64,000 nt of DNA from Akebia trifoliata (GCA_017979445.1 JADQWC010000535.1:1-64000); one strand, 5' to 3'; numbered from the stretch's first letter, positions 1-10,812 are shown. Made by a program: numbers and translations. Notes: generated from the letters alone by a model not told the origin.

Positions 1-93
1 TAGGGAGGATATTCCACTTCGTCCTCAGACTCTTCCTCCATTCCCATGAGATCGAAGTCGAGTTCGAGATCGAAGTCATACTCATCCTTTTTC
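1..93 (-). CDS. E1 acidic linker, partial (runs off left edge)
   Basis: A minus-strand frame starting at an ATG near base 93 stays open to the window edge. It is very rich in Asp and Glu (DFDLELDFDLMGMEEESEDE). A comparable acidic stretch lies between protease and reverse transcriptase in the second Tat element (52025-52867), so this is probably the same non-conserved linker. The true start may be further upstream, because this is a polyprotein region. Confidence 0.4.
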
Positions 94-181
94 ATATTCT
101 GTTCTGTCCAAAGGTCCATCCGATTGAGACAAACCCCTTAAATTCTGAGAGAAAACTCTTTTTTTGGTTTTTGGAATATAT

Positions 182-724
182 CTATTTTTTTTGAGATTTT
201 GAAAAACTTTTGATTTTTTTTGGTTTTTGAAGACTTTTTGATTTTTTTGATTTTTGAGTGCTATTTTCCGGACATCTGAAATAAGAAGAACAATCATGCA
301 TTAGTAAAGATAGGGAGCCCTCAAAACAGTCTTTACCCGTGGACGAGAGCTCGTTATGATCCTCGGGCAAACTGATGTTGCCTAACGGCGTTTTTTTTTT
401 GGAGGCTATAGTAGCCTCAAGTGTCAATGGGAATTCTTCCCAATTGTACAGTGTTTCCCCTTCTTTGAGGGGGCGGATGAGATTTGAAGGTGATGTGTTG
501 GATGATTCGATTGGTGGTTCAGAGATAACCATGATCTCCGATTGATCATTGTTGTTGTCAGGTTGGGCACAGTCCCTCCCAAACTTGGGGGATGACGACT
601 GATGCCCAGTCAATGTCGGTGGGTGGGAAAAGGTGATTCGTTCCCTTGGCTGGTAATGATTTCTACTTCGATGGATTTTGGAGCGATCTCTGATGGACTT
701 TCCTCGGAATCCCCATTGAACCAA
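182..724 (-). pseudogene. E1 protease-RT linker reading frame
   Basis: A 180-codon minus-strand frame lies between the protease part and the expected reverse transcriptase. It has no recognisable domain. It contains a Pro/Ser/Asn-rich stretch followed by an acidic segment (GETLYNWEEFPL), and its C-terminus turns into a Lys/Ser/Gln-rich low-complexity tail caused by a T-rich run on the plus strand at about 165-260. The position fits the variable linker of Tat polyproteins. The low-complexity end and the lack of a join to flanking frames suggest decay. Bases 725-1058 hold no further open frame that I can assign. Confidence 0.35.
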
Positions 725-1058
725 ACGTCAATGCCTTCTACGAAGGATGATTAGGACTCGACGATTGAGTCTTCTTGAAAGTGCAGTGGTGCGGTATTTA
801 CCGTTTTACCCTTTTGCCCGTGGTGGTTCTGATAAATTGTCGGGTCTGATATGGGACTTTGAGAAACTGACACTAATGTGAGGGACTCGGCCCGGGTTCC
901 AGACATTCGATTCCCGATTTTGCTTTCTTGCTAGTCGAAGTTCTTTCTCTTTTCTTTCATTTCTGCTATATCCTCTTTGTGGGCCTGAACCCTAGACCAA
1001 ATAATGATATATATTTGCTTGCTTCGACAGGTGTAGCTCTTCCTCTTCCCCCTGGTCC

Positions 1059-1919
1059 CTACCCTTGCTTGGGTCGGTAACCTCCCCTTTTCATGACCCG
1101 ACCAACCATAAGGTTCGCTCTTGATAGCTTTGCCTTTACCTTCTCATTTCCCTTCTCGATGTGGTTGACAGCCGCGAATTGGTACGAATGGTAGAGTGCC
1201 TTGTCCTTTGTCATTTCGATATCAATGAAAGGCACGTCTGGGGCTCTCCCAGCTGGAATAAGGTTCTCTACCAATACTGATATCATCCTCTGCCCCATGA
1301 TAAATTTGACTCTTTGGTGCAATGAGGAAGGCACAGCCCCGGCAGTATGGATCCAAGGTCTGCCCAGTAACAAGTTGAAGGTCGTTGGTATTTCCATGAC
1401 TTCAAACGTCACTTCAAAGGTACAAGGTTCTATTGTGATTGGTAGTTCTACTTCGCCCAACGAGTCCCTTTTCGAGCTATCGAACCCTCGAACAACCTTA
1501 TTGTTGGGCTTCACATGCGACCAATCGGCGTTCAGCTTTCGGAAGGTCTCAAGTGGACAAACATTAAGCGCTGAGCCGTTGTCAATCAACACCCTGGAAA
1601 CCATCATGCCCTTGCATATGACCATAATGTTTAGTGGCTCGACGTGCCCCGTTCCTTCAGGTGTAAACTCATTTTCTGTGAAGATAATAGGATTGGAGGC
1701 CATGATCTGGCCGACTGTTTGCTCTAACTGGGCCGGTGTCGTGGTCGAAGGTACATGTGATCCCCCTAGGACTTTCAACAATGCCTCTTGGTGCTCTTCC
1801 GATTTTTGTATTAGCCCTAGGATACTGACTTGGTCTGGCTGCTTGTTCAATCTGTCTATTATGTTATGCTCTCTCTTGAGGATGAGCTTAATAAAGTCTG
1901 TGGCTTCTTCGTCTGTCAC
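1059..1919 (-). pseudogene. E1 aspartic protease region of gag-pol
   Basis: This 286-codon frame carries the retropepsin-like core. The motif LIDNGSALNVCP has its catalytic Asp at about residue 113. The distal hydrophobic-Gly segment FNLLLGRPWIH follows at about residues 183-193, then SSLHQRVKF. The same motifs in the same order occur in the protease of the other Tat element (53067-53729), so DNG in place of the usual DTG/DSG is a lineage trait and not damage. The N-terminal 70 residues are a charged, probably helical linker to gag. The protease would cut the Gag-Pol polyprotein in the particle. The frame is separated from gag by about 630 bp of interrupted sequence. Confidence 0.75.
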
Positions 1920-2551
1920 TTTTGCTTCATTTGGTCATTCTCGCCTATCTTGCCCTTTCCTTTTACCTTTCTCTTTTCCTCATCGGTTATCCCTTACGTT
2001 GTTTTTTCAGTCTTTTCCTTGATGCTTACCCCCTTTGTTGGTATCTTTTTGCATCTCCCTGCCTTTGTCATATTACCGATATCGGCTACCAATGCCTTCT
2101 TCATGGTTTCAACCCCGGCGGTTGTGGTGATGGTTGTCTCGTAACTCCAGGGAACTGCCTGGATAGAGTTATAGGGAATGGTTTGGGTGAGTGTATGTCA
2201 TGGGGGGTGGATCGGGTTTCATATTGAGACTGAGAGGAGGTGGTGGTGATTTGGATGTAGTGGTAGCAGGAGGGGTTGATGAAGTGTACGGGATATAATA
2301 AATGGTGGACGTGAAGATGCAGTGTATGGTATGTGAAGAGGAGGTCGGGTTGATCCTTGAGAAGTTGGCGGTGTGTACGGTTATGACAAGAGGGGGTCGG
2401 GTCAAACTTTGATGATGGGGTGATCCATATGGTATGACCAAAGGTGGTCGGTGGTAGCGGTATTTTGGTGGTGGGATGGATGGTGAGGTCGGCTAATCTG
2501 AGTGGTGGTAATGAATTTCGGGATGAGTTTGTCGTATAATGGTTGATTGTA
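1920..2551 (-). other. E1 gag-protease spacer, Pro/Thr/Ser-rich, interrupted
   Basis: Between the zinc-knuckle end of gag and the protease lies a stretch with short minus-strand frames. The largest (2169-2441) would encode a Pro/Ser/Thr-rich peptide with no domain. This matches the poorly conserved gag-pro spacer of Tat elements. The long plus-strand frame over 1201-2022 is an antisense shadow of the protease. Confidence 0.4.
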
Positions 2552-4310
2552 CTAACTGTCGGCGCTTCTGGTCCCTGAGTAAAATGGACCCTGATTGGAC
2601 CCGACAGGTGCTATCAAGACAGACGGATTGAAATCGAGTTCCTTATGAATGACATTCACCCTGTGTCCACTTCCCCCTTCATTGTGGGTAGGTAGGGGGT
2701 TCTGATTGATATTCTGTTGTTGTGGGTTGGGAGGTTGGGAGGTCCCATCCAGGATAAGAGCCTTCTTATCAATCAAGTTCTGTACCTGATGTTTGAGTTG
2801 CCAGCATTGATCCGTAGAGTGCCCCGGTGCACCCATATGAAATTCACAGAACACAATTGGGGTTATACCCTGGCCCCTTGACAGCCTCAGGATTTGGCGG
2901 ACGTTTTGCGAGATATTCACCCCTAAGCAAGATTGGCAGTAACTCAGATAGTGTCATGGGTAACCTGGTAAATACTCTATTTACTCGGTTCGGTCTTGTT
3001 TGCTGATTCTGCCCATACTGTTGTGCTGGCTGTGCTGGCATGGTTTGTGGAGGAACTGTTCGGAAGGATTCTGCTGTGTTGGAGCCCAGCAGCTCGAGGT
3101 ACTGGCGCCCAGGTGCCCTAAGATGCCTGTGGACTTTGAGCTGGTGCCTGAATGATAAGAGGTTGGTTGGGTTGTACATTATTGACCTGGGTATCCTCTT
3201 TCTTTTTGACAAAAGGCACTGATTTCTTTGTGCCGAGGTCCCCGCTGCTGCACTCAAGGCTGTAAAGTCAAGTCAATATTAGACCAGTTCGGATCCCGTC
3301 CTCGACCCGGTCTGCTACTTGAACTAAGTTTGAGAAGGTGCCTGTATGTAGTGTGTCCAACCAAATGAGTGTAAAAGGCATGCCCCAGTGTCGAGATAAA
3401 CGTAGTGTTCATCTCTTGTTCAGTCATCGCAGGCCGAACTTGTGAGGCGGACTCTCGCCATCTCTGGGCATACTCTTTCACTGTCTCCTTGGTTTTCTTG
3501 TCATCTTAGCCATATCGTTTCGATCCAGACCCCACATCTGTATTGAACCGGTAATTGTGCCAGAACATTTCAGCCAAGTCCTGCCAACTCTTGATGAGTG
3601 TATGGTCCAATCCTGAGAAACCACTTAAGAGCCGGTCCTGTCAAGCTTCTTTGGAAAAGTTGTACCAGCAGTCTGTCATCCTCGCCGTATTGGCACATTG
3701 ATCCGCAATACAATTTGAGGTGTGACAGAGGACACCCAACACCATTATATTTCTCAAATTTCGGGCATTTAAACTTAGCCGACAGCTGTGCGTTGGGATA
3801 GAAGCATAGGTCCCTGAATCTTGTTCCTCCCAGAGTATTTGTGCCTTTCATCCGTCGCATTTCCTCTTGGAGAGATTCAATCTGTCGGGCCATTTTGTCG
3901 TCAGTAGCACTCTTAACTTCAGGAGCCCTAAAGTCACACCCGTCATCTGGGATCATCACGGGAGGTGGCGGGTTCTATGGTATATAAAGCGGAGGACCCT
4001 GATATATTGGCACAGTAGGAGGTGGGGTGGTTTGTTGTTCTAGTCGTATTTGCTCAGGGGGTTCGGGGTTTGACCCGGATGCTTGATGCTGAGTTGCCTG
4101 TGCTTGCAGAAAATTGGTGCTACTCAAGACAGCCGCCAAGATTTGTTCCTGCCTTTTCGTTGTTTCTAACAGCTTTGCTATCATTGCATTGGCTTCGGCC
4201 AGTTCATTTGTCGCAGGTTGTGGTTCATCTGAGTTACTCATAGCTGATGAAGATGATCGGAGAAAGTATGGAGGCTTCTCAGGATGTTTGTACTTTTTTC
4301 GTTTGGCCAC
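2552..4310 (-). pseudogene. E1 gag, broken by stops and frameshifts
   Basis: Read on the minus strand, the gag starts at an ATG at 4310 with a basic, Ser-rich N-terminus. It continues in the same frame past a stop near 3972 into the capsid-like segment (FKCPKFEKYNGVGCPLSHLK, then LVQLFQRSLTGPALKWFLR). It shifts frame near 3570, runs through KEYAQRWRESASQVRP (3481-3254), shifts again near 3255, and ends in a Cys/His knuckle, CEFHMGAPGHSTDQC, followed by a helix at about 2840-2760. The order capsid, linker, knuckle is that of Gypsy Gag, which packages element RNA. At least one stop and two to three frameshifts exclude a functional product. The knuckle matches CEFHQNPGHHTDRC in the E2 gag. Confidence 0.75.
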
Positions 4311-4445
4311 CTGTGGGTACAGAAGACCAAGTGTTACTATCTTACTTACAAAAAAGGAAAATGCATGATGTTTTATTAGGTCCGATAATTATTATGGGAT
4401 GGTATTCAAAAGTGGAATTTAGTTAGGTGAGCTTGAAAACACGGT

Positions 4446-5455
4446 TCGTCAGCGCGGAGCTGGACTGTTTTTGAGAGAAAATAATTACATCAGCACGAAG
4501 CTGGCATCGACACAAGGTCGGTAAAACGGTTTGAAAAGAAATTACATCAGCACGGAGCCGGCATTGACACGGAGTCGGTAAAACATTTTGAAAAGAAATT
4601 ACATCAGCACGGAGCTGGCATCGACACGGAGTCGGTAAAACGGTTTGAAAAGAAATTACATCAGCACGGAGCTGGCATCGACACGGAGTCGGTAAGGTAT
4701 TTTGAAAAGAAATTACCTCAGCACGGAGCCGGCATCGACACGGAGTCGGTAAAACGTTTTTAAAAGAAATTACATCAGCACGGAGCTGGCATTGACACGG
4801 AGTCGGTAAACATTTTGAAAAGAAAATTACATCAGCACGGAGCTGGCATCGACACGGAGTCGGTAAAATATTTTTAAAAGAAATTACATCAGCACGGAGC
4901 TGGCATCGACACGGTGTCGGTAAAACAGTTGAAAAGAAATTACATCAGCACGGAACTGGCATCGACACGGAGTCGGGGAGAACACATTGGAAAAAGAGAT
5001 TACATCAGCACGGAGCTGGCATCGACACGGAGTCGGTAAAACATTTTGAAAAGAAATTACATCAGCACGGAGCTGGCATCGACACGGAGTCGGTAAAAAC
5101 GTTTTTAAAAGAAATTACATCAGCACGGAGCTGGCATCGACACGGAATCGGTAAACATTTTGAAAAGAAATTACATCAGCACGGAGCTGGCATCGACACG
5201 GAGTCGGTAAAGTATTCTGAAAAATAAGTTACATCAGCACGGAGCTGGCATCGACACGGAGCCGGTAAAGCATTTTGAAAAAGAGATTTCATCAGCACGG
5301 AGCTGGCATCGACACGGAGTCGGTAGAACATTTTGAAAGGAAATTTCATCAGCACGGAGCTGGCATCGACACGGAGTCGGTAAATCGTTTTGAAAAAGCA
5401 ATTTCATCAGCACGGAGCTGGCATCGACACGGAATCGGCAAAGTATTTTAAAATG
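4446..5455 (-). repeat. E1 leader array A, 57-bp tandem repeat, about 18 copies
   Basis: About 18 units of 57 bp lie head to tail between gag and the primer site. Each contains two short inverted repeats around the same 5-base loop: CAGC-ACGGA-GCTG and CGAC-ACGGA-GTCG (plus-strand reading), followed by an A-rich spacer. The first two units (4446, 4490) and the last are the most diverged, as expected if units are homogenised from the middle. Most units differ by only one to four bases. In genomic RNA this would be a long series of paired hairpins in the 5' leader. No coding function is supported. Confidence 0.9.
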
Positions 5456-5506
5456 GTAGTTTCTGAAATAAATCGAGTTGGGAAAACCCATGTTTGTGGT
5501 AGCCTC

Positions 5507-5677
5507 CAATTCAGTTCTATGAAATCATCGCCGGCCAGGCCGATCTCCAAGGAAGAGGCGGTGCACAATGATACTCTTAAATCACCTTGTTCCCTGAATA
5601 GACGTAGTCTATCCCCCTCGTATCAACAGGGTAAGATCTTTCTAGGCACTGACTTTGATCAAGGACTGCAATTGGTA
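5507..5677 (-). promoter_or_regulatory. Tat leader block shared with E2, with a 15-nt palindrome
   Basis: This leader block resembles 57699-57881 of the other Tat element although most of the two leaders is unrelated. The best-conserved core is the segment ending TCTATCCCCCTCGTA, followed by a match through AAGATCT and GCAC to a TGCAATTG end. Inside it, ATAGAC-GTA-GTCTAT (5598-5612) is a perfect 6-bp inverted repeat; E2 has the same stem with an ATA loop. Conservation of a leader palindrome suggests an RNA signal such as packaging or dimerisation, but this is inference. Confidence 0.5.
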
Positions 5678-5777
5678 CTTTTTGAATTTTCTTTATTCTT
5701 TTATTTGTTTTTTTTTTTTTTGAGAAAGTTGCATGCATTTGAATTGATTGATCGGTTGTTATCTTTGTTAGATCATA

Positions 5778-6410
5778 GATGGATCGTGGACTTGATTCGA
5801 TATGGGTGTGGACCCGATTCGAAATGGATATGGGTCATGGACCCAATTGAGGTTGGTCTGGGTTGTGGACCCAATTGAGATGGGTCTGGATCGGAGACCC
5901 AGTTGAAATGGATCTGGGTCGTGGACCCAGTTGAAATGGATCGGGGTCATGAACCCAGTTTGATTGGATCTGGGTCGTGCCCAGTTGAAGTGGATCTGGG
6001 TCGTGGACCCAGTTGAAGTGGATCTGGTTCATACCCAGCTGAAATGGATCTGGGTCGTGGACCCAGTTTGATTGGATCTGGGTCGTGCCCAGTTGACATG
6101 GATCTGGGTCGTGGACCCAGTTGAAGTGGATCTGGGTCGTAGACCCAGTTTGGTTGGATCTGGGTCTTGGGCCCAGTTGGAAACGGATCTGGGTCGTGGA
6201 CCCAGTTGGACATGGATCTGGGTCGTGAACCCAGTTTGATTGGATCTGGGTCGTGCCCAGTTGAAGTGGATCTGGGTCGTGGACCCAGTTGAAGTGGATC
6301 TGGTTCATGCCCAGCTGAAATGGATCTGGGTCGTGGATCCAGTTTGATTGGATCTGGGTCGTGGACCCAGTTGACATGGATCTGGGTCGTGGACCCAGTT
6401 GGAAATGAAT
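5778..6410 (-). repeat. E1 leader array B, about 28-bp tandem repeat, about 24 copies
   Basis: Tandem units of about 28 bp, some shortened by deletion, each hold the inverted repeat CTGGGTC-GTG-GACCCAG and an A/T-rich spacer. Larger blocks are themselves repeated: the variant order around 5955-6140 recurs around 6225-6360, a sign of multi-unit duplication. Because 28 is not a multiple of three, all three minus-strand frames are open and encode the same Pro/Arg/Asp-rich peptide out of register. These frames are artefacts of the repeat. Units at the low-coordinate end (5778-5900) are the most degenerate. Confidence 0.9.
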
Positions 6411-6650
6411 ACTCAATGAAAGGCGGGTTTGATTATGACCAAGATCGATAGCGAGCCACGTTGGGCGAAGTCCGTTTTGAGTAGGATCGATTATGAGTAG
6501 TAGGCCCTGAGTTTTCTACTAAAGTGAATCATTTGATCATTTTCAAGCTTTAAAACTCAAAATAAAAAAAATTTCAAGAAGAAAAGTTGTTAAGACTGAC
6601 GTAAGGAACAAATGAGCAAAAAAAAATTTTTTTTTTTTTTTTTTTTTTTT

Positions 6651-7110
6651 AGGGTCCGTTTTCAAGTACGGACCTAAGACTTTTTGGCTGGTCCGTGCTT
6701 CAAAACGGACCAGAACATCAAAATTTTTTTTTTTTTTTTTGGGTCCGTTTTTCATGCACGGACCTAAGACTTTTTGGCTGGTCCGTGCTTCAAGTACGGA
6801 CCAGAACATCAAAAAAATTTTTTTTTTTTTTTTTTTGGGTCCGTTTTTCATGCACGGACCTAACACTTTTTTGCTGGTCCGTGCTTCAAGTACGGACCAG
6901 AACATCAAAATTTTTTTTTTTTTTTGGGTCCGTTTTTCATGCATGGACCTAACACTTTTTGGCTGGTCCGTGCCTCAAGTACGGACCAGAACATCAAAAT
7001 TTTTTTTTTTGGTCCGTGCTTCATGCACGGACTTAAGAGAATTTGCCCAGTCCGTTTTCTAAGCACGGACTTGACAATATTTCTTGAGTCCGTGCTTCAA
7101 GCACGGACCA
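6651..7110 (-). repeat. E1 leader array C, about 85-bp repeat with poly-T and GGTCCGT stems
   Basis: Four to five units of roughly 80-90 bp. Each contains two inverted repeats, GGTCCGT...ACGGACC with short loops, and ends in a run of 12 to 22 T. The last units (7010-7110) have lost part of the T run. The three E1 arrays have different sequences and periods but all are built from short stem-loops. Confidence 0.85.
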
Positions 7111-7929
7111 GAACCTTTTCTGGCCTTCCAACCTTGCTCTGTTTTTTATCCTCATCCCATTTTGGCCCGAAATTCTTGGGTTTTGAGGCACATAGCCTCT
7201 GTTTTTTGGCTTGGGCCACAAAAAATGTCACTTTTGTTTTTTTTTTTTTTTGATGATGCATATGATGACATAAAAAAAACAGATTTCCCCCTTTTACCTA
7301 GGGGGACATATAAATGAGAACAAAACATAAAAATCCTAAAAATCTACACAACTTGCCATCGTGGACTACAAGAAAAACAATAAAATAAAATTACAACACA
7401 CACAAGTGGGATGGATACGGAATTAAATTTGAAAACCTTAGTGTCCTTTGTCTATTAGTTACGCTTCGATGCATGCGGTTTGTGGGTGGTTTTTCGGCTA
7501 CCCATTCTTCAAACCTTGATGGACACCGAAGTGCACACATCTTGGGTTGGTGAATGGGGTGGATGTTCTCCTCCCAGCCACCCAAAATAGCGATCTCGAG
7601 GGCTTGAGAGTACCGGCATCCGTGGTTAGAAAATTAAATGGGAGGGGGGTGGCTTATGCATAGGGGTGTGATTCGTATGTGCATGTGCGTGCATTTTTTT
7701 TTGAATCGTATCCATCCTTACATTCTTTGTTCCAAAATAAAAATAAAACAAAAGCATATGTAAATAAATATACAACCATCCAATGTGAAACTTGTGAAAT
7801 AAAAAAAAAAGAAACAAAGCAAACGCGGTTAGTAGATAAACCAAAAGAAATAACACAAAAAGAAAACAAACTCTTTTTTTTGTTGAAATAACCGAATCAA
7901 GGAAGAGGATCGGACCCACTAGTGTGTAC
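7111..7929. other. E1 leader next to the primer site, no gene seen
   Basis: The sequence between array C and the primer site has several A or T homopolymer runs and short frames on both strands without recognisable domains. It is assigned to the E1 untranslated leader because it lies between the primer site and gag. Confidence 0.5.
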
Positions 7930-7947
7930 TCCCCAGTGGAGTCGCCA
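7930..7947 (-). promoter_or_regulatory. E1 primer-binding site for tRNA-Arg
   Basis: The plus strand reads TCCCCAGTGGAGTCGCCA, which equals the 3' end of a plant tRNA-Arg (ACG type, as I recall it) including CCA. The minus strand is therefore an 18-nt primer-binding site. It lies three bases from the LTR edge at 7951. Use of tRNA-Arg is typical of Ogre/Tat elements. Confidence 0.8.
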
Positions 7948-7950
7948 AGC

Positions 7951-9722
7951 TGTGGACACGGGATTTCAAATATTCTTCAAACATCCCTCTACTTTGGGGT
8001 GTTTTGGAGTCGCCACCATTCAAATTGAAAATGGGGTGTGAATGGTCACCCGGATTTGTATTTTTGAAAAATCATGTCATTTTTCCATTTTTTTGTTGAC
8101 TCTCGTAAGATAAGGTGTATGTGGTCCAACCTTGATTCAAGGTAAGGGGGTCCATTTATGGAGTAGGGAAGGTGTTAGGCACCCTACTCCATCCACGTAA
8201 TGTGGTAACCTCGGATTCGGTTTTTTTGAAATAAAAAGAAAATAAAAATGAAAGAAAACGATATGTGCCCTCAAGTGTGAGGGGCTTCGATGTTGGTTCA
8301 AATCATTAAGGGCACCCTTATGAAGAAGGGGCCCTTTGGTGATTTAAACCATAGTGGTGTGTGCAAATGTGTAGGAAAGGGGTGAGTAGAAGAGGGAAGT
8401 TGGGGGGGGTGTCCTTTTGTCAAACCCACCTTGACCTTCCTTGACTTCCTTTGACTTTCCTTGACTTCTTTTCCTTTGCTTGACTTGTTGGAGAGAAGGT
8501 TGAGAGTTGAAAGTTGAGAGTTGAGTGTTGAGAGTAGAGTAGGAGTAGAGAGTTGTAGTGTTTTGAGATTTTTTTTCTCAATTTTCATTAGTTGTGGTGA
8601 GGGGAGAATGGAGGGTTTTTATAGAGGTTGGGAGGTTATTTAAGGGTATAATAGGGTGGGAAATTAGAATAAGGGATAATGGCATGAGTTTGAAAGAAGA
8701 AGGGTATGAAATTGAGAGGAAAATAAGGGGTAGTTTGTAATGAGGGAAATGGTTTGTGTTTTTAACCCAAATGGTTTGGATCTTATCCCAAATCCATTTG
8801 GGTAGAGTGTTGGTGGGGTGGTGAGATGAGTGATGGGTGATGGGGGAGGAATGGTGGTGTAAGGGAGTTGTTGGAGAAGGAGTGTTGAGATGGTTGAAGA
8901 TGTATGGTGTTTGATTTGGAGAGATGAGTAGTGATTGGTTTGATTTTGAGAGGATTGAAGGGATGATGACATGTGGCAAATGTTGGGATGAAGAGATTAG
9001 TTGATTGGTGATGCTGGTTGGATGATTAGAGAAAAGAGTATGGGAGGTATGGGTTGAGGTATGGGTTGAGGTGATTTTATGGGAGTGTTTTAAGGGAAAG
9101 TGATGGTTGAGGTGTGGGGGATATGGGTTGTGATGTGGGTGGTTGATAGTGTTAGAGTATTTAGGGTATGGGTTGTGATGTTGGTGGTTGATGATGAGAG
9201 GATGGGTAATAGGTTAGGTGTGTAGGGTATGGGTTGTGGTATTGGTGGTTGATGATGAGAGGATGGGGAATAGGTTAGGTTAGGGTAGGGTTATGGGTTG
9301 AGTTGATTAGATGAGGAAGGTGGAAGGAGATGATGACATGTGTCATTTTGTGTATTTAGTTGGTGATTGGTTTGATGAGATTGATAGGTTGGATTGGGTT
9401 TGGTAGTGAATTGCTTGGGCTTAGGTTAGGAGTTGGGTTTAGATTGGGTTGGGTTAATGTTGGATAAAATAGTTTGGGTTTGGGTGTGGGCTTGGATAGG
9501 GAATTGAATGGTAATGAGGATGGACTTGGATTTAATAATAATGATTGGGCTTGGGTGGAATAGATGGTTTTAGGATTCATGGGCCACGTGAATAGGATTG
9601 GCCCATTTATTTTGAGGAAAACAAGACTTTTGAAGGTATGGGCTTTGAGGGCCCAATACGGTTTTTATTTTTGTTTTTGGGTATTTTGGCGTCGAGGGCC
9701 CGCTCAAATTCGGGTGTCTACA
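7951..9722 (-). mobile_element. E1 5' LTR, 1772 bp
   Basis: The plus strand begins TGTGGACAC and ends GGGTGTCTACA, so the minus-strand LTR is TGTAGACACCC...GTGTCCACA, a proper TG...CA LTR. It abuts the tRNA-Arg primer site on its low-coordinate side, which makes it the 5' LTR of a minus-strand element. The high-coordinate half is rich in GGTTGGG-type low-complexity sequence. Diverged relatives occur at 19508-22683 and 36811-37345 on the other strand. The matching 3' LTR is outside the window, so no target duplication can be checked. Confidence 0.85.
8615..8626 (-). promoter_or_regulatory. TATA box of E1 LTR
   Basis: The minus strand reads CTCTATAAAAAC inside the LTR, a canonical plant TATA context. 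Transcription would start some 30 bp further toward lower coordinates. A near-identical CTCTATAAAA is present in the related solo LTR at 20620. Confidence 0.6.
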
Positions 9723-10624
9723 ACCTGCATTTTGCGTGCATGGTAGAATGAAGTCAAACATGCCCATGAGTGATTTAACATCGCCATCAACTGTGAATGA
9801 GGTGACAAATATTGAGCTATACCCTCGATAATCGTATTGGTTTATTGGAAATTACTTATTTTCTTAAGACATTATTAACTAGGGCTTGTCATTGCCAGTT
9901 ATGACAACAAGTATGCTTGTGCTGTTATTTACATTTAGGAGGTATGAATATCATTTAAATCATATTGGATTATATGAGTGTTATTATCATATACAAGAGT
10001 GTTCACAAATAAAACTAGATGATCTTTTGAGACATTATTAAGTTTGGGTTAAGCAGCCAATGCAATCAGGTTATTTGAGAATATGTACACCTTTCAGGTA
10101 TTCCTGTCAGTTTTTGTAAATTACATTTTTTGATGCAATTGATGCCATTTTCAAAGGGAAGCAATTGGAATTATTATTTATTTAGTAACAGTTAAATAAA
10201 TATTAGACTTTTAATATAGGAATGACTTTGGTTGGTTGAATGCTCTGATTGTTTATGCTCTGGCTGCTTGTGAGCTTTTTCCAGCAGCCATTCAAGAATT
10301 ATATTGGCGTTCACCTGCAAACAACCTCGTATATATACATATATCATTTCGTTCTTCTTCTTCTTCTTCTTTATTATTATTTTCATTGTTCTTCTTTTGA
10401 TAGGTTTTTTATTGCTTAACTCGTTATTCAGGATTTCATTTGATAAACTAACTTGGAAAACAAATTTTATCTGCTGCTGGTAAATGGCACAGAATTGTTA
10501 TTGCAAACTTTGTTTCAATCAAACAGGTGGGGTATCGTGGTGTTTGTATTGCTTGAGATCCTATTTTGGTGTCTTTTTGCATCTTTACATTTTATTGGGT
10601 CCTGGGAACAGCTAACATGGAGAG
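9723..10624. other. Unassigned host DNA, no gene seen
   Basis: AT-rich sequence with no coding frame or repeat that I can name, apart from a short CTT microsatellite at about 10355-10371. Directly before the HSP90 fragment, the 15-base string ACAGCTAACATGGAG occurs at about 10609 and again at 10633 inside the fragment, a small local duplication. Confidence 0.5.
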
Positions 10625-10812
10625 TATGGGTGGACAGCTAACATGGAGAGGACAATGAAGGCACAGGCTCTGAGGGACTCGAGCATGGCTGGGTACATAT
10701 CAAGCAAGAAGACAATGGAGATAAATCCAGAGAATCCCATTATAGAGGAGCTGAGGAAGAGAGTTGATGCCGACAAGAATGAAGCCAGTTAAGGATCTGG
10801 TTCTACTGAATT
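10625..10812 (+). pseudogene. HSP90: HSP90 gene fragment
   Basis: Read from 10625 in the plus strand, the sequence gives [20 protein letters not shown], then [20 protein letters not shown] and [11 protein letters not shown]. This is the strongly conserved segment in the second half of cytosolic HSP90, the ATP-dependent chaperone. After about 55 codons a frameshift gives a stop, while the next conserved block (VKDLVLL) is readable in another frame at about 10791-10811. The rest of HSP90 is absent on both sides. No flanking target duplication or poly(A) was found, so capture by a transposon or a decayed retrocopy are both possible. Family identity is very clear; loss of function is certain. Confidence 0.9.

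Larger units (their letters stand above)
1..9722 (-). mobile_element. E1: Tat/Ogre-like Ty3/Gypsy retrotransposon, 5' part, cut by window edge
   Basis: The element runs right to left: 5' LTR (7951-9722), primer site (7930-7947), leader with three tandem arrays (4446-7110), gag (4310-2552), protease (1919-1059), then a linker that leaves the window at base 1. Reverse transcriptase, integrase and the 3' LTR must lie outside. Assignment to the Tat lineage rests on the tRNA-Arg primer site, the DNGSALN protease motif shared with the complete element at 44806-62358, and LTR ends of the form TGTAGACAC...GTGTCCACA. No ORF1 was found between the primer site and gag. Coding frames are interrupted, so this copy is dead or non-autonomous. 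Confidence 0.85.

Noticed and set aside
1201..2022. 273-codon plus-strand frame
   Set aside because: Antisense to the E1 protease, which has clear motifs on the other strand.
4446..5455. CRISPR-like appearance of regularly spaced repeats
   Set aside because: The whole 57-bp unit repeats, with no unique spacers; the genome is a plant; the array sits in an LTR element.
5768..6416. Repetitive Pro/Arg/Asp-rich frames of 60-193 codons
   Set aside because: Product of the 28-bp array read in several frames; non-coding leader of E1.
6543..7253. Several Phe- or Lys-rich frames over the poly-T array
   Set aside because: Homopolymer and repeat artefacts in the E1 leader.
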